A DNA stretch of 64,000 nt, taken from Tenebrio molitor (Eukaryota > Arthropoda > Insecta > Coleoptera > Tenebrionidae). Each line of letters starts with the position of its first letter. The stretch's first letter is position 1. Positions 33,642 to 46,577 of this stretch are shown in pieces. A program made the position numbers and the translations under genes. The notes beneath the pieces are model-generated. The model searched no databases. It was not told the DNA's origin and saw nothing but the letters and a program-made list of their open reading frames with translations. Where the stretch lies: contig NC_091049.1 of the NCBI RefSeq assembly GCF_963966145.1, positions 21,390,001 through 21,454,000 of the forward strand, given 5' to 3'.

Positions 33642-35266
33642 CTAAGATTTCACAGATTTTTTTCTTTTATTCACAATAAAATTTGTGATTGCTATGACAA
33701 CATAAATGAGACAAATACCAAACTGATAACTTCCATAAACAACGAATTGTCCTCTGACATCCAAGTTAAAACCGGTACCCTCTGACGATACTACTGCTGT
33801 CAATATTGCAGTAAAGGCCTGGCCCCAAAATGTAACTGTGCCAACTACCAAACCGTAACTGTCTTCTACTACTTCTTTAGCAATCTGTCCCATAACCAGT
33901 GTGGTCATAAAATAGACCAACGTGCTGTTCAATATGTAGAGTGAGTAGCACAGAAAAATGTTCTCCGTTTGTGAGATTGCAATCGTAAGTATTCCTGCAA
34001 CTAGAGAAGAAGCAGCCAGTGCCATATCTAATTTATTTCTCCAAGTAACATTGACGTAGCCAGCTAAGAGGGATGAACAAAATCCTAGAAATGTTTGTAG
34101 GGCGATTACAGCACCATTGTATAAATCTTGATCTTCAGTTTGTAATAGGGAATAGAGAGTTTGGATATAATATTCCATCGCGGTGTACCCAGCAACTGCA
34201 AAACCATGCCACATTCCCCATTTAATAACCTTTCGGTTGGTAAATGCTTGAATCAAGTGGCCTTTAATAACAACAAACGCGGAGACGACCTTTTTTGAAA
34301 ACGGTAGATGACGAACTTCTTCAGTTTGAAAATACATACTTTCTTTTACTGGTGGCAAAATGCAGGCCCACAGCGTTGTCAAAACCATAGCTGGAAAATA
34401 TTGTTTATTGTTAAAATGATGACACTGAATAACGCTGTGTAGAAACAGCAAAATACTACCGACACTTTTTTATTCTTTATTATTTAAAATAAAACGTTGT
34501 TATGAAAAAGGGGCACGGCAAATAGGCCGGATTTATATATCATTCATTACAGATATTTATATCAAGTAAGTAAAGATAATTCCTTAGAAAGCATTTTTAC
34601 ATGATTTTTATTTTTTTTTTACATTCCACTATAATTTTTCTGGATTGTATTATCAATTTATCATTTTTAATTTGAATATACATAATTATTATTATTTACT
34701 CACCACCCAACGATATATAATTGAGTTGCTCAACATCCATCCATTTCACTGAAACTAGAATTTGTGCTAATATTCCTGAAGATGTTCGTCCTGCCAGAGT
34801 AGCTGCGTTTGTGTGTGACGTAACTCTTTCGAAATGTTCCTTGTCTACTTTAGCATAAATATAAGTATAGTAAGCTACCGCTGCTCCGTAAAACAATCCG
34901 TTGAAACCCTAACATAACAAACAATTAAATTCTTTGTGTTTTTTGAGTTATACACTAACATACTAAAGCTATTTGCAGTCCAAGCAAACTCGTGGTCCAC
35001 AACATTAAACTGTACAGAATAACTCCGGACAACCCTACAACGATAATTAAGGGCTTGTATCTGCACATATCGGTGATCAAAAACGCAAACACTTGTAGTA
35101 CTAGAGTGGAGTATACGGTTATAGGAAGAGCTTCTCTATTGACTTGATCTTCTGTGAAATTTTTGGGACCGACGAAATATTCGTAGTAAAACGCTTCTGA
35201 TGGGCGAAACTCTTTCAAAAAACCAATCAAAGTTAACGTAAGCGAAATCTTAAGCCACGGTTCCAT
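33642..35266 (-). CDS. SLC19-family vitamin carrier (folate/thiamine type)
   Basis: Three exons on the minus strand, 35266-34964, 34908-34704 and 34390-33642 (303, 205 and 749 nt), give an uninterrupted 418-aa protein with matching phases (0, then 1) and GT-AG introns. The first exon carries GFLKEFRPSEAFYYEYF, the hallmark near the N-terminus of SLC19 carriers (reduced folate and thiamine transporters), followed by KNFTEDQV. Several hydrophobic segments follow, consistent with an MFS-fold plasma membrane protein; GFNGLFYGAAVAYYTYIYAKV opens exon 2. Family members are usually 400-500 aa, so this copy looks complete. The Met at 35266 is preceded by AT-rich sequence without a competing in-frame Met. 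Whether it moves thiamine, folate or another solute cannot be told. The codons show no sign of decay. Confidence 0.92.
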
Positions 35267-36281
35267 GATGTAAGATTATCTGAAATGTTATTTCAACTTA
35301 TTTTTACATCTTTTAAATATGTGTTTCTATTTTGCAGCTATAACAGTCAGTATAACACTCAAACGGGTTTCGAAAAGGAGCTCTTTTCGATACGCGTTTC
35401 AGGAACATTTACTTAAATTTTTAATGTTGGCAGTGACTCGTAGTGAGTTGTTGCTACGTGATCACTGCATTTCACGACACTTTAAATTCAAAACTTACAA
35501 TTGTTCGTCTATTTACTAGCATTACCAACCCTTATTTTTGCCAAATATAATTTTCCTAGCATTATGTTTTGAACTTTTTTTAAAATTTAAGGGGCAACAG
35601 AAAAAAATATTGTATTATACTGGTTTTATAAGCCATTTTGTCGCACCTGTTTGCTTTATTGCACTCGTTGCTGCGCTCCTCGTGCTCTAAAAAACGCGTG
35701 CGACAAAATGGTGTCTTATAAAACTCGTATAATAAATAACTATTTTTTTTCATAAGTGAATGACAAATATTTTGTTTCACGAACTTTGCAAAAACTATGC
35801 TTGTTGATGATAATTCAAAAAAAATTTCAAGAACAAACAGAAGACGATGCAAATATTGACGTTTTAAAAAATATATTTTGGACGTATGATTTTAATTTAA
35901 AAAGATCACTTTGGGTAAGGTTAAAAATGGGATTAATTGAGTAAATTTACAATTATATGGTAAATAACTACTGTTAATTGCTCTTACATTGTAATTGGGG
36001 TGACACTTTACTTTAAACTTAACTGAAAACTAAATTTAGATCTAAGTCAAAGGAGTTTATCGATAAATTGAAACTACAATCATCTACTTGCATACAATTG
36101 GTTTATCCCTATTGTTTGAATTTGAAAGTCGCCTTTTACTGATTATCACATTATAATCAAATTAGATAAAAATAGATTGAATTTATCAATGCCAAAAATT
36201 AAAAATATTTTATGCAAGTCATACATAAGTACCTACCTTAGTAAACAAATAAATTTCTCCAAGACTTAAAGTTAAAGAAAA
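35267..36281. other. Intergenic upstream of SLC19; hairpin
   Basis: Presumably contains the SLC19 promoter. A palindrome at 35614-35733 pairs TTTTATAAGCCATTTTGTCG with CGACAAAATGGTGTCTTATA around the core ACTCGTTGCTGCGCTCC. A plus-strand open stretch at 35756-35944 ends at a GGGTAAGG-like donor but has no recognised similarity. Confidence 0.5.
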
Positions 36282-36285
36282 GTAT

Positions 36286-39200
36286 TGTAACGGTCCGAAT
36301 AGGTTCGGTAAATTAAGAATTTTAATTTTTAAAATAATTTTAACGAAATGTTTTAAATACCGTTCATTTGCCACGGAAATGTTGGTCAGTTGTAAATTTT
36401 ATTGATGGCTTTGTCGGCAAGAGTGGTACCACATTCCTCAAGTGAAATCTACCAATCTTTCTTTGAAAATCCAGGTACGCGCCCGGTCCGAACCCACCAC
36501 AAAGATAACAGTTTTCATGGGAAAAGAAACATTGCAAAATTTACTCGTTCGACAATTTGGGGAGTAAAGTTAAAATCAGGGGATAATTGAATTAATGAAT
36601 TTGATGTTAGCAGTGTAACGGTCCGAATAGGTTCGATAAATTAATAATTTTTTAATTTTTAAAAATGATTTCAACGAAATATTTTAAATACCGTTCATTT
36701 GCGACGGAAATGCTGGTCAATTGTAAATTTTATTGTTGCTTTGTTCACAAGAGTGGCACCACACTCCTCAAGTGAAATCTGCCAACCTTTCTTTGAAAAA
36801 TGCAGGTACGCGTCCGGGGCAAAACATAGCCCAAGGGGAACAAGTGTTCAGGGGAAAGGAAGCGTTGCAATAAATTGATTGTAATTACATGTTCGACAAT
36901 TTGGGTGGTCCAGTTAAAATCAGGGGATAATTGAATTAATGAATTTGATGTTAGCAGGTTTCAAATTGAGAGAACAACAAAATTAATGTTCATTAGGTTA
37001 ATTTACCTTTTTTAGCATTCTCAAATTTGTGGCATATTTGTAATTAAAGGGCGAGAATTGCAAATTAAAAAACAGAGCGCTTTATCGTAGAAAAGAACTA
37101 GAATCGTTTGCACTTTTAGTTAGAAAAGTAACAAAGCAAGGTAGAAAGGGATCGGTAGAAAACACAGAGGACCGGGTAACGGTAAAGCCAGGTAGTCGTA
37201 GAAATCAGACGTGTGAGTGAGAGAGAGAGAATGAAATTTACGAAGTAATCATTAATTAGAACGGTTTTGGGGAATCAAACAAATGTAGAACAATTTTTAG
37301 AAGTAGCAGAACAACGGAACTTAGTTGCATGAAATGGCACTTGCGTAACAGCGTTTCAAGCCCAATTTAGGTTTCAAAATAAGGTTAATTTGTTTCATTT
37401 TAATTATGTTTGTTTCATTTTAATTGTGTTTGTTTTATTTTAATTATGTTTGTTGCATTTTAATTATGTTTGTTCCATTTAAATTCTGTTTAATTCTTGG
37501 TGCTGATTTTTATTATTGTATAGAGTCGGTAATTCAGTGTTCCTGTTAATTCGGTTTGTCCCATTTTAATTGTGTTTGTTTCTTGATGCTTATTTTTATT
37601 ATTGTATAGAGTCAGTAATTTAGTGTTCCTTTTCAGAGTTCTAATTCAACAACAAATTATGTATATACGGTCTGGTCCTAACAAAAGTCTAAATTTAAAC
37701 ATTTAAAATAATGGTGGAAAAACGGAAACTGTAATTTCAAAAGTTTTAGAGATGTCGAAAAGGCGTCGCGATCGGCGTAAAGTAGAACCGAGCTGATTGG
37801 TCACGTTGGTCAAGTAGGGGTTGCGAAAGTGGGGTGCGCCAGAAATGATAAAACCGATTGCGGGACGGGAAACAAGGCTTTTTTGATTCACTCGGGGTTT
37901 GATCTCCAAAGTAGCCGGAGGTACGTTCAGTACTTCCAGCAGCCATTTTGTGACCACGTTCTTTACATTTACAAGGTAAATTATTCCTCTAATTTTTGTA
38001 CATTATTTGTAGCCGCGATTTAATTAGCCCAACAGCATTTAGTTCTTTATCGTTCTAACGTAAAGATGATATTCTTTTCTTGAAGCTTTTGATGACCACG
38101 TGACTCTTTAGAATCTTGAATTAAATTCCTTATAGCGAGGTATGTGATCTTCTTGCATTTACCGATTGGGGAAACGTGCTCTTGTCAAGGGGAACCATTA
38201 TGCAATCATTATAAAACATTTCCATTCATTATTTATGTCTTGGATTCTCGAGTTCGGGAAGCGACCGCCAGTGTCCGTCGCACTCAATTAGCTGTGGTCC
38301 GGCATAAGTGCACAAACCGCCATGTCACCCGTAAACGGGACAGTGACCAAACTAGGCCAGCTGACACGTGAAGAGAGGTACCCTTTGGCCCTGTTAGAAC
38401 CCTTTTTTCCCTTTTATTTTCGACCACCGGAGTAGACCGGGGTGATCTATGAGATTCCAGGGCATCGCGTCGGGTTCAATTTAATTGGGGTAATTGAAAT
38501 CTAAATCGGATCACATAGTTCCCATCTCCAACTCGTATAATGCTGTTCGCGCCATAAACTCCTATATTTGCCCAGCTTAGTCATTTATTCATGAGTCAGA
38601 TCTCAATTCGAGGGCCGCGAGTCAAATCTCATTGGGTCAAATTTCCGCCAACTTCTGTTATTAAAGTCATTTATTTATTTCTATCATTTGTTGGGACCAA
38701 ACGCCACCATACTCGATTATTTGTTAAATAAAATTTAAGTGAAGTGCGCGCAATCGTTTTAATTTCATCTTTGAAAACCGTCCAAAGGTACGGCCTCTCA
38801 TTAGAGCCTAATTAAAGAAAAATGGAAAATAATACACAACGTAGGATCCATAAATATTTCTTTCTCATTGCTTTTGTTTCGTATTTTTCCGCAAAATTTC
38901 ATCTGAGGGAATGCGGCAACCAACAATACACCAAACGAGGGAGAAAAAAAAATCATCGAGGAAAAGTCAAGGGAGTCGAAAGGTTACAGCAGGTTTCAAA
39001 TTGAGAGAACCACCAAATCAATGTTCATTAGGTTAATTTACTTTTTTAGGATTCTCAAATTTGTGGCATATTTGTAATTAAAGGGCGAGAATTGCAAATT
39101 AGAAACAGAAAGCTTTATCGTAGAAAATAACTAGAATCGTTTTCACTTTTCGTTAGAAAAGTAACAAAGCAAAGTAGAAAGGGAGTCGGTAGAAAACACG

Positions 39201-40868
39201 GACATCACGGTAACGGTAAAGCCAGGTAGTCGTAGAAATCAGAGGTGTGAGTGAGAGAGAGAGAATGAAAATTACGAATTATGTAATTAGAACAGTTTTG
39301 GGGAATCAAACCAATGTGGAACAATTTTTAGAAGTAGCAGATCAACGGAATTTAGTTGCATGACATGGCACTTCCGTAACAGCGTTTCAAGCCCAATTTA
39401 GGTTTCAAAATAATGTTAATTTGTTTCATTTTAATTTTGTTTGTTTCATCTTAATTCTGTTTGTTTCATTTTAATCCTGTATAATTCTTGGTGCTGATTT
39501 TTATTATCGTATAGAGTCAACAATTCAGTGTTCCTGTTTAATTCTGTTTGTTCCATTTTTAATTGTATTTGTTTCTTGATGTTGAGGTTTATTATTGTAT
39601 AGATAGAGTCAGTAATTTAGTGATCTTTTTCAGAGTTCTAATTCAACAACAAATTTGTACATTCGGTCTGGTCCTAACAAAAGTCTAAATTTAAACATTT
39701 AAAATAATGGTGGAAAAACGGAAACTGTAATTTCAGAAGTTGTAGAGATATCGAAAAGGGGTCGCGATCGGCGTAAAGTAGAACCGAGCTTTGGTCACTT
39801 TGGTCAAGTAGGTGTTGCGAAAGTGGGGTGCGCCAGAAATGATAAAACCGAATGCGGAACGGGAAACAAGGCTTTTGATCTCCAAAAGTAGCCGGAGGTA
39901 CGTTCGGTACCTCCAGCAGCCATTTTGTGACCACGTGCTTTACATTTACAAGGTAAATTATTTCTCTAATTCTAGTACATTATTTGTAGTCGCGATTTAT
40001 TTAGTCAAACAACGTTCTAAAGTAAAGATTAAGTATATTATTTTCTTTGAGTATTAGAGGACCACGTCACTCTTTACAATCTTGTATTAATTTCTTTATC
40101 GTGAAGTATGTGATCTTCTTGCATTTACCGATTGGGGAAACGTGCTCTCGCCAAGGCGATCTGTTACAACTTATTATAAAATAGCTTCATTAATTATTCA
40201 TAACTTGGGGGCCTTCACCGTCGGAGAAGCTACCGAGAGTGTCCGTCGCACTCAATTAGATGTGGTCCGGCATAAATGCACAAACCGCCGTGTCACCCGT
40301 AAACGGGACAGTGACCAAACTAGGCCAGCTGACACGTGAAGAGAGGTACCCTATAAGTCTGTTAGAACCTTTTTCCCTTTTATTTTCAATCACCGGAGTA
40401 GACCAGGCTTTGACTGAAGGTTTCCAGGGCATCGCGTCGGGTTCAATTTAATTGGGGAAATAATTCAAATCTAAATCGGATCACATATAATGCATTCATT
40501 TTTGTAATGACGAACTAACTGGAACTTTTTTTTTGTTAGGTTTTTTTACAAAATAACGGAAAATTCGACAATTGGTAATGATTTAAATTGTCATATTTAT
40601 TGTCACTGCCAAAGTGAATGAATTTTCTATCGTTTTAATTCCATTACTTATTTGAAAATCCTTCCGAAGGTACGGCCTCTCGTTAGAACCTAATTAAACA
40701 AAATGAAAAATAAAACACAACGTAGGATCCATAAATATTCTTTTCTCATTATTTTTGTTTCGTATTTTTCCGCAAAAATTTTATCCGAGGGAATGCGGCA
40801 ACCAACAATACACCAAATAAGTGAGGAAAGTTCCATCGAGGAAAAGTCAAGGAAGTAGAAACATTTCA
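36286..40868 (+). mobile_element. Tandem array of the ~2.2-kb LTR
   Basis: Starts TGTAACGGTCCGAATAGG and ends GAAACATTTCA. It consists of two copies of a ~330-bp leader (36286-36613 and 36614-36957), one ~2.04-kb unit (36957-38998) and a second unit lacking the leader (38999-40868). Both units carry the same landmarks (GGTTTCAAATTGAGAG, GGTCCTAACAAAAGTC, CACAAAATGG-type and GACACGTGAAGAGAGG blocks). Flanks are GTAT and ATAT, one mismatch from a 4-bp duplication. No gag, pol or envelope sequence lies between the units. Open frames such as 37703-37957 recur in each unit because the DNA is repeated. Confidence 0.75.
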
Positions 40869-41159
40869 ATATTGTACCTAACAGAAAATCCTTGTATTAT
40901 AAAAATCGAAAAATCTGTCATTGATGGAGTTACATAACCTCTCTTTTTCGATTTCGTATCAGAGCGGCAAAAATCAAATATATTCGAATTTCACACTTTT
41001 GATATTCGTTTTTTTAGACACTTTGTAGTTTGTTCATAAACTTTTTTGTTTTTGTACCGTTTTTACCCTTGCTCCTGTCCTTTCTCTTTACCTGATTAAT
41101 ACTAGTTTTTTGAGACGATATTTCCCATTTCTAAGCGACTTGAGCAAAAACCCACAAAC
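40869..41159. other. Intergenic, nothing recognised
   Basis: Short spacer between the LTR array and the mariner remnant. No feature was seen. Confidence 0.4.
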
Positions 41160-41935
41160 ATCTTTCCCAAAAATATCTTTGCAAGCTGGTGTAGCTGTGA
41201 GCACATATCCCAAAGAGATTACACGTGCATCCATACAAGATCATAACTGTTCATGCACTTTTACCTGTAGATTTTCCTCAACGCATTGAATGCTGTAACT
41301 GATTTAAAAATAATCTCAGTCATGACAGAATATTGTATTTATCCTTCTTCAGTGATGAAGATTGGTTCCATATTTCCGATTATGTTAAACACGCAAAATT
41401 TAAAATTTGGAGTACTTATAGAAATCTTGCATGATTTTGTTGAGACGTCGCTGCAACCACAAAAAATTAGTGTGGTTATTAGCAGTTTCTCGAAGAAGAA
41501 TCCACAGACCTGTATTTTTTCAAGGTTCTGTAATAGGTAAACGATATAGAGAAGAATTTTTTGAACTGTTCATACATCATCTAGATGATAAGGAACTTAG
41601 TTTAGGTTACTTTCAACAGGATGGAGCGACAGCTCACATTACAGGGGTAGCTTTGGCTTATTTGCAGTTTTATGATAATCGAGTTATAAGTCTGGAGCTT
41701 AATCCACAATTTCCACCATATTCCCCCGATCTTACACCGTTAGATTTTTCAGTATTTGGCTATTTAAAAGATCAAGTACCTATTCAAATAGGAATTTGAT
41801 AATTTATTAGAATTGCAAAATGAAATGACACATTGTTGTAATGACATAAACCAAGAAATGCTACAGAAGATTTTTCAACATATAAAAACAAGAGTGCGAG
41901 TATGTTCAGGCACAGTTGACAATTAGATTTTCCGT
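41160..41935 (+). pseudogene. Mariner-like transposase, frameshifted
   Basis: Three frames must be joined to follow the protein. About 41345-41425 encodes FSDEDWFHISDYV (first catalytic Asp). 41431-41799 encodes GYFQQDGATAHI (second Asp) and PPYSPDLTPLDFSVFGYL (third acidic position, as in D,D,D mariner relatives). A final frame gives EMLQKIFQHIKTRVRV and a stop near 41925. The N-terminal DNA-binding part is not recognisable and at least two frameshifts are present, so it is dead. Confidence 0.8.
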
Positions 41936-42900
41936 TTTTTTCTTATACCGTCAGTACTTGAGTACCAGAACATGTCAAACACTGGAATCTCGGCAACTTT
42001 TTGTCTACTCCAGGCGATCCAGCCAATCGTGACGTCCAAAATAAAATAAACTTCTGAAAAAGAAATAATGTTAGCTCGAGTTAACTCAAGTATTTTTATT
42101 TATGTTCTGTACTAACAAACCTAACAAAGTCTTATTCCGGGTACTATCACAGATATATATTGATACCATTGATGAGCGAGCGTTCAGACGCAGTCTTCCG
42201 CCATGGGGGAGGTGGAGTGTAGCTCTTTTGTTCTTGATATCCTAGTCCCATCGCCTGGTGTTCCTGCCATCTTGATCACGGTGCTATCTCCATGGATGGG
42301 AGAAATGGGGGATGCGCCTGCCACCCATGGCGTCCACCTCGAAGATAACGTCGGTATTGCCAGTTCTGAATGTTGGTGAGATTAGCGCGAACTACTAGGT
42401 ATATATTTGTACTAAGTTACGTCTTCTTATGCACTGAAGTATCTCCTAAAATTACAAATTATAGCCTTAAAGGTACCAGAAATAAAACCATCCAAACTCT
42501 TCGAAAGAACATCCGGTATACAACTAATACAAACGTGGGGCACAACAGAATTATAATTAAATTATCGACAATAGCTAATAGCAATAAATCTATTTAAATG
42601 TCTTGAAATAAAACTTTTTCCATTTAAAACTACATACTGTATTCACTTTCAAATTAATATAGGTATGTGTACACGAACAATTATGTTTCCATTCACAATT
42701 TGCTACCTGAGAATGTATTATATTATAATTAGGACTAAAGACCCTAAAGATAGACCTATTACGATCAAAACACATGTTTAAGAGCTTTAACATACATTAA
42801 TAAGTAATGTATCCTAATTTACTACTGCTAACAAAATCTGCCACCACCTTAAAAATTACATTATTTTCTAACTATCAGTAATATGGCATGGAATCAGATT
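41936..42900. other. Intergenic 3' of the LITAF locus
   Basis: A locally GC-richer patch (about 42160-42380) stands out but matches nothing else in the window. No gene was recognised. Confidence 0.4.
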
Positions 42901-43097
42901 TTAAGAAGGTGAGAATCCACAATGGTTGCATTTCTTCTTTTGCATGCAACAAAGGCAAAAGACGATGCCACACGGGAAACAAAATATTGCACACAGCCAT
43001 CCCCATATGCTAAATCCAGTTCTGAACGTTCCAGCGTGGCAGACTGGGCATGTACCCCCAGTTGGAGGGTGGGTCGAGATATTGACATTTGTTACAT
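42901..43097 (-). CDS. LITAF-domain terminal exon A
   Basis: Exon of 197 nt from acceptor GTCGACAG at 43098 to stop TAA at 42901-42903. It encodes the whole LITAF domain: CPVCHAGTF, then a hydrophobic stretch GWLCAIFCFPCGIVFCLC, then KKKCNHCGFSPS at the C-terminus. The paired CxxC knuckles bind zinc, and the hydrophobic stretch between them anchors LITAF proteins as monotopic membrane proteins of late endosomes/lysosomes. It begins in phase 1, so it fits either upstream exon (45967-46045 or 48122-48227), giving 91 or 100 aa. Confidence 0.88.
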
Positions 43098-43557
43098 CTG
43101 TCGACAGAAGAAATATTAGATGAAATAAATAAAAATAAATAAATGCAGGACAAGTTCGCATTTGTTCACAACTAAGCAATTAGGGAAGATATTCTGACCT
43201 TTGGTTTCGTGCTACAATTAAAACACTTGCTTGTCTAGTCTTTCAACACTTGTAAAACAATGTACTGTTATTACCTTGCAGGAAATAACTATTTTGGCGA
43301 ATGGTAACGTAAAATAAATATTCTTTATTTTAAGATATATTTGGACAAATATTTTAAAAAATTGGTTTTCATTGTCATTTCGTTTAGATGCCTGGTTGAA
43401 CGTATGGTGGGATTTAAATCCATTAAATTACTTATTAAGCACTTAGCATTTTCTAATGAGAGGATAGCCACTGAAGAATAAAATATACTTTCCGAAAAAA
43501 TATGTATTTAATGAAAATCTTAGTCTGAAATTTATAATAAAAAAACACGTTTGCATT

Positions 43558-43751
43558 TTATCCAACTGTAAAACCGCAATGGTTGCATTTTTTCTTGCGC
43601 ATGCAGAGGCAGCAGATAATCCCTACAGGAAAGCAGAAAATGCAGCACAACCATCCACATAAGGTAAAACCGGAACTAAAGGTGCCGGCATGGCACACAG
43701 GACACGTTCCCCCATACTGAGGTGCTGTTGATACAGTTACATTGGTTACAT
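43558..43751 (-). CDS. LITAF-domain terminal exon B
   Basis: Second LITAF-domain exon (194 nt), a diverged duplicate of exon A. It has the acceptor TTTGCAG, begins in phase 1 with the same VTNVTVST start, carries CPVCHAGTFSSGF, the hydrophobic GWLCCIFCFPVGIICCLC and KKKCNHCGFTVG, and stops at 43558-43560. With the exon at 45967-46045 it gives 90 aa; with 48122-48227, 99 aa. All zinc-ligand cysteines are present, so it looks functional. It could be a separate tandem gene interleaved with exon A, or an alternative last exon. Confidence 0.88.
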
Positions 43752-44896
43752 CTGCAAAGAAAAAACAGTGAAACTTTTACACCAATACCTAGTCTACTTT
43801 GATCGAATAGATTAATCCGCACATATGGAAATCCTTTGTTTTCAGCCTAAATCGATCTGTCACATCCTATAAGGGGTGGAAATGGCAAAAAATCGTGTTA
43901 ATCTGATAACACTGTTTTGTGTTAGTTCTACGTGAATTTTTTCAATTAAAAAAGAAGGATAATAAATTTAAAAAATTAGAAAGGAATTATCGAGGTAACA
44001 TGTTCCTATTATGTTTACCAAAAATTCTTTATTACTTGCTTTAATGGCTATTGTAAAGACAAGATAATAGAACTTAACTCCTTATCACTTCCCTGATAAG
44101 TGATAACATAAAAATTGCATTATAAGTTATAACTATCAATCATTAATCGAAGGTAAAATAACAAGACCTAATTTTTTTATCGGATAAATTTTTCAATTTT
44201 ACGAAAACTTTTTGTTTTGACAATTTTACGAATTGAATTTGGGAATTTTTATTCTGGTTAGGCCCGAGAGCTTTAGCTCGAGGGTTTAACCTTTGAATAA
44301 AAATGCTCAAATATCAAGAAGTAAAATTGCAAATATCATAGCAACTAGCGTATGAAATCCAATCGCAAATTTGAATATCAAGTATACAAAGTAATAATTT
44401 TAAAATGTTAATTTCACAATGTTTCAGTTTGTCTAATAATGAAACTTGTTTATTAATTTCTCTTCATACACGGAGTATTCTTTGGCGGATAATGATTGCT
44501 ACTACTCGTTCAGATGAATTACGCCACTCGCCTGCGGCTCGTGACAGAAAATTATCCTCACGAGTAATAGCCATCATTATCCGCTCATTGAATATACTAT
44601 TACGCACAGGATGAAATTACCAAAAATGAGAAATTCAAATTCAATTGTCACAGCTCTACTTTTTCCCCAAAGCCTATTATGACCTATTTAGTGACTAGAT
44701 TTAATTTTTTATATTTTAATTTATTACCACAATCATTCTTTTGTACTCCAAGCCAATATTTAATTAATTAAATACTACTTTTAAATAAGAAAAAAATATT
44801 CATTCGATTCTGGAATAGTTTAATATAAATATTTTGTGATACGTTCAGAATCGAGAATTCGTCCACACATTGTTTGCTTCGACCAAAAAGTCTATA
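43752..44896. other. LITAF intron region with a hairpin
   Basis: No exon was seen. A palindrome at 44474-44598 pairs CGGATAATGATTGCTACTAC with GTAATAGCCATCATTATCCG around GCCACTCGCCTGCGGCTCG. Another short inverted motif, CGAGAGCTTTAGCTCGAGG, lies at 44266-44284. Confidence 0.55.
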
Positions 44897-45694
44897 CAGC
44901 GTGGACCATCGTATGGCATTTTTTAAATTTAACCTATTTAAAATGGCCAAAAAAAGATGAAAATTGGAGGAAATGATCTTCAATTTTGATACTACAACAT
45001 GGCATAATTATTTTTTAGAAAACAAAATTGATGTGAAAGTTGATTTTGATAGCATTTTATTATCAAAGTAACAAAGCAATCCGGACTTTTTTCTTACAAT
45101 CTTATCCACAGGGCAATGTCGATTATGATTATACAAAATTTGGCATTTAAATCAGGATAATAACTGAATAAATTGACATTTAACATCTACGAGCAAAGTA
45201 GTAGCATATTTATGGTAGTATTTTAAAATGATGGAAATCATCAAACGGTGGTAAAGTTTGATTTACAAGGGTCTCCAATAGCTTACAAATCTAGGACCGC
45301 ACCGCCAGTTATGATTTACAGCTGGTTATTTGCGGTAAGTGACCATTGTCAATCAGGAATATGACCCATCGAGGGTCGTCGTCATAAATTACTCACATTT
45401 TGGTACCAAAAATTATTACGTCAATTAATTTGAAATCAATGCTTCCTTCATAATTTTTAATATCAGAAATGAGTTCTCTGTGGTATTTTCAATCCAGGGA
45501 GTCGATAAAAAAAAATTAATAATTCTAATTTTTTCATGTTTTAGCGTCCTGACGCCATTTGGAGCGTCTGTTTGAAAAAATAAAAAATCCATGTTGTAGT
45601 ACTTTCAGTGTAGATCACTGACCGCAAAATTCAAATTTCTAGGATGATTAGAAATATGGTTTATTGAGAAAATGCTATACGATGGTCCACCCTG
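44897..45694. mobile_element. 798-bp TA-flanked element, CAGGGTGGACCATCG ends
   Basis: CAGCGTGGACCATCGTAT and ATACGATGGTCCACCCTG form inverted ends (one mismatch), flanked by TA (44895-44896, 45695-45696); the arms extend about 30 bp. No coding sequence. It lies in the LITAF intron. Confidence 0.85.
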
Positions 45695-45966
45695 TATAAA
45701 AAAATAGAAATTTTATTTTAAATTGTTTGAAAGAACAGCTACAACTCAAATTCTATACAACTTCCCGACTTCAATTATTGGAACGTTTGTTTTTATATCA
45801 GCTTATCATAACAGATTATGTAATCTGATATGATTCACAAGATTGCTACGTTTTCGATTTTTTCCTTATTGAAAAATCTCTAAAATTAACATAACCATAA
45901 TGGGATTTCAAACTCATTCAACTTATTGTCGTTCAGTACATACATTCACTTAATAGAATTTCTTAC

Positions 45967-46045
45967 TGATTGGTGGTGGATCCATAGAAGTAGTCGGGGC
46001 CGGCTCATAACTGTACGGCGGTGGCGGATTTTCTTTACCGTGCAT
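45967..46045 (-). CDS. LITAF-like gene, proline-rich first coding exon 1
   Basis: The ATG at 46045 opens a 79-nt coding stretch, MHGKENPPPPYSYEPAP and onward to DPPPI, ending at the donor GTAAGA (45966-45961) in phase 1. Proline-rich N-termini with PPxY motifs (here PPPY) are usual in LITAF proteins and recruit WW-domain ubiquitin ligases of the Nedd4 type. It joins either LITAF-domain exon in frame. Confidence 0.8.
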
Positions 46046-46546
46046 ATTAAACTTTTCTAAATTTTTAATTATGCACTGAAAATAACAAATCTACTCTTGA
46101 ACTGACTAATAAAAATACAGTGTCTTTACATGAACCACCTAACTTTTTTAAACTACGCAAACTCTCGTTTATCGGTAGTATCTGTAAATAAACTAAGGAA
46201 GATTACTGATAATAATTTGAGACTATCCACATGTGTTGGCGTTTATTAAGCTAATTCATCACTTTTATTGTCGCCGAGGTAAAATCAAAAAGTAAACTTC
46301 CTCCGACCCCGAGCTTCATGAAGCATGAAGGTGTTATTTTCAATATAACAACAAAGCATAAACACTGGCTAGATTTACTGAGTAGGATAAACAACAGAGA
46401 AAGAAGCGCTGCTCTTGTAACCGGAAGGGTTGTTTTGACCAATAAGTGCGCGTCACCTCAACACTACTCTTGGTATAGTTTGTCCAGCGAGAGATTGGTT
46501 GTCGTAAAAGTCACTAAATTCTAGGCAGAGAAAGTACTACCTAGCG

Positions 46547-46577
<31 letters not shown>

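Noticed and set aside
33642..35266. Possible retrocopy or pseudogene of an SLC19 carrier
   Set aside because: Two proper introns, matching phases and no stops indicate a working gene.
35756..35944. 62-aa open frame with a donor-like end
   Set aside because: No acceptor, partner exon or known motif; AT-rich context gives such frames by chance.
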